Notes under the pieces: model-generated | What the model saw: the letters and a program-made list of their open reading frames with translations, nothing else | Told to the model about the DNA's origin: nothing | The model's database searches: none | Shown here: piece after piece, positions 8,116-10,847 of the stretch | How positions within the stretch are numbered: the first letter of the stretch is position 1 | Layout of the letters: each line of letters opens with the position of its first letter | DNA from: an uncultured Erysipelotrichaceae bacterium | Lineage (GTDB): Bacteria > Bacillota_I > Bacilli_A > RFN20 > CAG-826 | DNA: 10,847 nt | NCBI GenBank assembly: GCA_902774655.1 | Contig: CACYJD010000008.1 | Location: forward strand, 1-10,847 | Direction: 5' to 3' | Translations under genes and position numbers: made by a program

Positions 8116-8124
8116 AACAAAAGT

Positions 8125-8180
8125 CTCAAATAATTGATTTCTTGCGAGTTAATCTAGAAAAATAATCTATCAATTTTGAG
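8125..8180 (-). repeat. Long imperfect stem-loop between rpsO and pnp
   Basis: CTCAAAATTGAT (plus 8169-8180) pairs with ATCAATTATTTGAG (plus 8125-8138): 12 pairs with a 2-nt bulge, around a 30-nt loop. It lies just beyond the rpsO terminator and before the tandem hairpins. If rpsO transcripts read through, it could be an RNase III-type processing site like the leader stem of E. coli pnp, which is cut to start autoregulation. That role is inferred from the position only. Confidence 0.4.
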
Positions 8181-8187
8181 GGGAAAC

Positions 8188-8213
8188 AAAAAATCTCCCT
8201 CAATCGAGGAAGA
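8188..8213 (-). terminator. Intrinsic terminator after rpsO
   Basis: On the minus strand, TCTTCCTC (8213-8206), loop GATT and GAGGGAGA (8201-8194) form an 8-bp stem with one G-U pair, followed by a run of six T (8193-8188). It starts 24 nt after the rpsO stop. The moderate stem may allow partial readthrough into pnp. Confidence 0.8.
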
Positions 8214-8237
8214 AATTTTGAATTAATCCTTGTTTGA

Positions 8238-8507
8238 TTACTTACGAATCTTGAGTTCAGCAAGTAATTTGATGTAAGCATCACGGTCAGTACGATTTAA
8301 GTAATCGAGTAAACCACGACGTTTACCAACTAAGACGAATAAGCCACGTCTACCACTAGCATCTTTTTTGTTTACTTTGAGGTGAGCGGTTAAATCGTTA
8401 ATTTGTTCAGTTAATAAAGCGATTTGGACTTTGACAGAGCCAGTGTCTTTTTCGTTTTCACCGAATTGTTTAACGATTTCGGCAGTTCTTTCTTTTGATA
8501 ATGCCAT
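8238..8507 (-). CDS. rpsO: 30S ribosomal protein S15
   Basis: S15 binds the 16S rRNA central domain early in 30S assembly and forms a bridge to the 50S subunit. The 89 residues match the family along their length: FGENEKDTGS, VQIALLT, QINDLTAHL and GKRRGLLDYL. In E. coli numbering (Met not counted) the rRNA contacts T21, G22, Q27, H41 and D48 are kept. The normally conserved DHHSRRGL reads DASGRRGL, so H49, H50 and S51 are changed, and H45 is Asn. The start has a strong SD (GGAGG, 8 nt before ATG). The gene has its own promoter and a structured leader of about 76 nt. It is followed by a terminator and then pnp. Confidence 0.97.
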   Translation of the reverse strand: MALSKERTAEIVKQFGENEKDTGSVKVQIALLTEQINDLTAHLKVNKKDASGRRGLFVLVGKRRGLLDYLNRTDRDAYIKLLAELKIRK

Positions 8508-8583
8508 CTTGTAATCCTCCTATAATTCTTAGCTTAATCCATGGGTGTCGTCGGATTATTCGACATCCTTAGACTAAGTCGCG
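8508..8583 (-). promoter_or_regulatory. Structured rpsO leader, candidate S15 autoregulatory RNA
   Basis: Seen on the minus strand: TGTCG/CGACA (8565-8561 with 8550-8546) form a 5-bp stem. Its loop contains TAATCC (8558-8553), which is complementary to GGATTA at 8540-8535 (an H-type pseudoknot) and equally to a second GGATTA at 8517-8512 that overlaps the SD GGAGG (8520-8516). An outer CTTAG/CTAAG pair (8578-8574 with 8532-8528) could enclose the fold. S15 represses its own translation through leader structures in several bacteria, including an E. coli pseudoknot, so this role is plausible; it has not been matched to a known leader class. The predicted transcript start at about 8583 lies just before the fold. 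Confidence 0.55.
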
Positions 8584-8589
8584 AGTAAA

Positions 8590-8618
8590 ATAATAAACAA
8601 TTTCAGTTTGTTTTACAA
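8590..8618 (-). promoter_or_regulatory. rpsO: rpsO promoter
   Basis: -35 TTGTAA (8618-8613, across the ribF stop codon) and -10 TATTAT (8595-8590) are 17 bp apart on the minus strand, a good sigma-A-type match. Transcription would start near 8583. A weak AT-rich hairpin (AAACAA/TTGTTT, 8595-8613) overlaps it and might slow or end ribF transcription. Confidence 0.65.
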
Positions 8619-9512
8619 CAAATTATTTAATGAAAGAATGTCACTTGTAATCTGAGCCTTCAAAGCCTCAAGAGAATCGAACTTTCTTTCAGGTCTAACG
8701 AACTCTAAAAATTCAACATATATGGTTTTACCATAATCATCAGAAACATAATTAGGAATATGCACTTCAACAATTGGTTCCATTTCTTCACCAACAGTAG
8801 GATGAACACCTACATTAGCAATTGCTAAATGAGGAACTCCAGAGATATATGCGATAGTCTTATAGACACCGTAGCGAGGTATTACATAATTTGAAGAAAG
8901 CTTCACATTTTCAGTAGGATAACCTATAGATTCTCCTCTATTATGTCCATGTACGACAACACCACACATTTGATAATTATGGCCCATTAGTCTACTAGCA
9001 TCTTTTACGCTACCTTCTTTAATTAAAGAAATAATGTTACGTGTAGAAACCTTTTGGTTATCTATGTCTAATAAGTCAATTGAGTGGACTTTATAGTGTT
9101 TTTTTAATAATTTTGGAGTGCCTTTACCATATTTGCCAAAGGTATAATCAGTACCACAGAAAACCTCTTTAACATTGAGCTTATCGAGAATGTTTGAAAT
9201 AAATTCTTCGGGTGATAAATCCAAGAATTCTTGATCAATTTTAATAATGTAATAGTAGTCGATTTGGAATCGATTAATCATCCTAAATCTATCGTCTAAT
9301 GAAGTAATGACTTCCTTAGATTTATCATTATCTAAAAGCGAAGACACAGGTTTATCAAATGTCATCACTGCTGTTTTGAATGAAGAATCCTGTCGACAAG
9401 AATTAAATATTTTAGCGTGTCCTAGATGCACACCATCAAAATAACCTAAACATATTGATAGGTTGTCTTCAGCTGGTTTTATATTCTTATAATCTAGTAC
9501 TTCTACTTTCAT
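8613..9512 (-). CDS. ribF: Bifunctional riboflavin kinase / FMN adenylyltransferase
   Basis: Makes FMN from riboflavin and then FAD from FMN, using ATP. The 299 residues fit the family. The N-terminal adenylyltransferase domain shows GYFDGVHLGH (23-32) and STRNI (156-160, usually SSTRIR). The C-terminal kinase domain shows GESIGYPTEN (193-202, where Thr200 and Asn202 of the PTAN motif are kept), IANVGVHPT (231-239) and VEVHI (248-252) with the likely catalytic Glu249. The start overlaps the truB stop in an ATGA, with AAGAGG a few nt upstream inside truB, so translation is probably coupled. The FAD made here is the cofactor of both flavoenzymes encoded further along. It is cytoplasmic, with no sign of truncation. 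Confidence 0.95.
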   Translation of the reverse strand: MKVEVLDYKNIKPAEDNLSICLGYFDGVHLGHAKIFNSCRQDSSFKTAVMTFDKPVSSLLDNDKSKEVITSLDDRFRMINRFQIDYYYIIKIDQEFLDLSPEEFISNILDKLNVKEVFCGTDYTFGKYGKGTPKLLKKHYKVHSIDLLDIDNQKVSTRNIISLIKEGSVKDASRLMGHNYQMCGVVVHGHNRGESIGYPTENVKLSSNYVIPRYGVYKTIAYISGVPHLAIANVGVHPTVGEEMEPIVEVHIPNYVSDDYGKTIYVEFLEFVRPERKFDSLEALKAQITSDILSLNNLL

Positions 9513-10354
9513 CTAAAACCTCTTTGGCAAGCATAAACATTATCGTGATCATGCTTATAGATTGCAATAATACCATCCTTATCTTTAAGCATCACTATCT
9601 CATCTTTGATATCTAATCTGATATGCATTCCATTTTTAGCTTGTTTAGCAATATTGCCTTTCACATCTAATTGAGGTATGTTTGTAAGCATCTTTTCAAT
9701 CGGAATTACATCATTTAAGGTCACGTTCTCGGCTAAATGGGACTTTTCAAGGTTAAATTCGCCAATGCTTAAACGCGTTAACTCTTTAAGAGTTCCGACT
9801 GTTCCAAGTCTACTGGCAATGTCTTCTCCGAGCGTTCTAATATATGTGCCTTTTGATACTTTTGCGTAGAAAGTAATCTCGTCATTTTCAAACTTCATTA
9901 GATTGATTTCATATATATGAATTTCACGAGGAGCAATATCTACTTTTTCACCTTTTCTAGCGTAGACATATAATGGTTTTCCATTCTTTTTAAGTGCGCT
10001 ATAAATAGGAGGAGTCTGCATTGATTTTCCTAAAAAACTATCAAGAACTCGAGTAATTTTCTCTCGAGGAAGTGCTGGTATACTCTTGGTTTCAATTACT
10101 TCTCCAGTAATATCTGCACTGTCGGTTTTAATACCTAATTTGATAGTGCCTATATAGGCTTTATCTTCTCTTTCTAGTAAACCTGATATCTTAGTTGCGT
10201 TTCCTAATAACACTATTAATAGGCCACTTGCGAATGGGTCTAGCGTTCCAATGTGGCCAGCTTTTTTCTCTCCTAGACGTGCTGAAACAATATCAACTTC
10301 TTTTCTAGAAGTACGACCAACTTCTTTATCAACTAAAACACAGCCATTTACCAT
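9509..10354 (-). CDS. truB: tRNA pseudouridine(55) synthase TruB
   Basis: Converts U55 of the tRNA T-loop to pseudouridine. From ATG 10354 the protein is 281 residues. HIGTLDPFASGLL (34-46) holds the catalytic Asp39. TPPIYSALKKNGKPLYVYAR and SKGTYIRTLGEDI are the other family blocks, and a short PUA-like tail follows (about 235-281). An in-frame ATG at 10423 would add 23 residues, but these are not family-like and would overlap the divergent gene, so 10354 (MVNGCVLVDKE) is preferred. No SD precedes it; a TATAAT lies 19 nt upstream, giving a predicted leader of about 13 nt. It overlaps ribF by 4 nt, a common truB-ribF pairing. It appears intact. Confidence 0.95.
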   Translation of the reverse strand: MVNGCVLVDKEVGRTSRKEVDIVSARLGEKKAGHIGTLDPFASGLLIVLLGNATKISGLLEREDKAYIGTIKLGIKTDSADITGEVIETKSIPALPREKITRVLDSFLGKSMQTPPIYSALKKNGKPLYVYARKGEKVDIAPREIHIYEINLMKFENDEITFYAKVSKGTYIRTLGEDIASRLGTVGTLKELTRLSIGEFNLEKSHLAENVTLNDVIPIEKMLTNIPQLDVKGNIAKQAKNGMHIRLDIKDEIVMLKDKDGIIAIYKHDHDNVYACQRGFR

Positions 10355-10373
10355 AGTATTTTTATTGAATTTA

Positions 10374-10381
10374 ATTATAAT
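10374..10381. promoter_or_regulatory. Self-complementary -10 element shared by truB and the ttcA-like gene
   Basis: ATTATAAT is its own reverse complement, so it gives TATAAT on the plus strand (10376-10381) and on the minus strand (10379-10374). The plus copy is 11 nt before the ttcA-like ATG, and the minus copy 19 nt before the truB ATG. The whole space between the two start codons is only 38 bp. No good -35 is visible on either side. Symmetric -10 elements are a known basis of divergent bacterial transcription. Confidence 0.65.
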
Positions 10382-10392
10382 ATAAATTCTAA

Positions 10393-10847
10393 ATGAAATC
10401 TTTAAGAAGTGTTTTAAGCGCAATAAGGAAAGCTGACCAAAGATTTAATCTCATAAATGATGGAGATAAAATCATGGTGGGTATTTCTGGTGGCAAAGAT
10501 TCTATAGCTTTGCTATACGCTTTAAATCTATATAAGATGTTCTCTTTAATTAAATTTGAAGTCTACCCTGCTACTATCGATTTAGGATTTCCTGGATTTC
10601 CTAAAGAAGAAATCAAAGAATACGTTAAAGAATTAGGGTATGATTTGACTATTATTGACTCACACGAAGTCTATGATGTTTTAAAAGACCATAAAAAAGA
10701 TAGCAAGAACTTACCTTGTTCAATCTGCTCTAGAATGAAAAAGGCTAGCATAAATAAAGCCGCTAACGACTTAGGTTGCAACAAAGTTGCATTTGCTCAT
10801 CACGCTGATGATGCAATGGAAACTTTATTAATGAATGAAATTTACGG
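10393..10847 (+). CDS. TtcA-like tRNA thiolation PP-loop ATPase, N-terminal part (3' end outside window)
   Basis: 151 codons are visible. NLINDGDKIMVGISGGKDS (19-37) contains the PP-loop SGGKDS (32-37), which binds ATP to adenylate the target base. CSIC (109-112) is the first CxxC and is followed by SRMKKA; AHHADDAMET (135-144) is the other TtcA block. TtcA makes 2-thiocytidine at tRNA position 32 with help from an Fe-S cluster, but related PP-loop enzymes share these motifs, so the exact base is not certain. The C-terminal part, with any second cysteine pair, is outside the window. An in-frame TAA immediately precedes the ATG, so the start is well fixed; there is no SD, and TATAAT is 11 nt upstream. 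A later in-frame ATG (residue 28) has an SD-like GGAG but would remove conserved residues. It is the only plus-strand gene here and diverges from truB, another tRNA-modification gene. Confidence 0.88.
   Translation, partial: MKSLRSVLSAIRKADQRFNLINDGDKIMVGISGGKDSIALLYALNLYKMFSLIKFEVYPATIDLGFPGFPKEEIKEYVKELGYDLTIIDSHEVYDVLKDHKKDSKNLPCSICSRMKKASINKAANDLGCNKVAFAHHADDAMETLLMNEIY

Noticed and set aside
8066..8120. pnp promoter candidates (TTGTTC-17-TACATT; TTGGTC-18-TATGGT)
   Set aside because: Both match the consensus poorly and lie inside the dyads; in such AT-rich DNA these matches are expected by chance. pnp may be read from rpsO.
8595..8613. AAACAA/TTGTTT hairpin as a ribF terminator
   Set aside because: The stem is six AT-rich pairs without a clean T run, and it overlaps the better-supported rpsO promoter, so it is mentioned there only.
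9509..9512. Recoding of TGA as tryptophan, as in Mycoplasma
   Set aside because: truB ends in TGA at the ATGA overlap with ribF and the Trp codon checked in pnp is TGG, so the standard bacterial code fits.
10355..10423. Upstream ATG for TruB at 10423, giving 304 residues
   Set aside because: The extra 23 residues (rich in Ile, Lys and Phe) are not TruB-like and would overlap the divergent ttcA-like gene and its promoter; the family start fits ATG 10354.
10462..10476. SD-like GGAG before the second in-frame ATG (residue 28) of the ttcA-like gene
   Set aside because: Starting there would remove the conserved NLINDGDKI block before the PP-loop, so it is probably coincidence.
1..10847. Mobile elements, CRISPR arrays, tRNA or rRNA genes, or a defence system
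   Set aside because: No transposase, integrase, regular repeat array or cloverleaf-like sequence was seen; the genes are housekeeping types.

Overview
The window is a compact, AT-rich piece of a bacterial chromosome. It looks like Bacillota, most probably an uncultured Bacilli or Erysipelotrichia/'Tenericutes'-like lineage. Three things point there: the gene set and order (ribF next to rpsO and pnp, and an RNase J2-like gene next to ftsK/spoIIIE) recall the Bacillus chromosome; Shine-Dalgarno (SD) sequences are purine-rich where present; and TGA is a stop (truB ends in TGA, Trp is TGG), so this is not Mycoplasma code 4. The exact taxon cannot be set from sequence reading alone.

Layout, left to right: (1) 1-1045, minus: the N-terminal membrane part of an FtsK/SpoIIIE DNA translocase, cut by the window edge. 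(2) 1098-1122: an intrinsic terminator closing the next operon. (3) 1139-8035, minus, transcribed right to left: pnp, then a three-gene redox module (GlpA-like FAD dehydrogenase with a C-terminal [2Fe-2S] domain, an FAD/NAD oxidoreductase and a DUF1667 protein), then an RNase J2-like gene. Gaps are 2-22 nt or short overlaps, so this is probably one transcription unit. (4) 8083-8213: a structured rpsO-pnp intergenic region with the rpsO terminator and several dyads. (5) rpsO with its own promoter and a folded leader. (6) ribF and truB, overlapping by 4 nt. (7) On the plus strand, a TtcA-like tRNA thiolation gene diverging from truB and cut by the right edge.

The region is mainly RNA biology: PNPase and an RNase J paralogue (mRNA decay), S15 (30S assembly), TruB and TtcA-like (tRNA modification). 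RibF makes the FAD that the two flavoenzymes of the redox module need. No mobile element, CRISPR array, rRNA or tRNA gene was seen, and no stretch over 300 bases lacks a gene.

The main points of interest are: an RNase J2-like protein that has lost nearly all metal-binding residues; a self-complementary -10 element (ATTATAAT) apparently serving truB and the ttcA-like gene in opposite directions; SD-less genes with TATAAT only 11 nt from the start codon; an rpsO leader with a possible pseudoknot and a competing SD-masking pairing, alongside an S15 with substitutions in its conserved rRNA-contact loop; and a dyad-rich pnp leader. These are readings by eye; no folding, alignment or database search was run.
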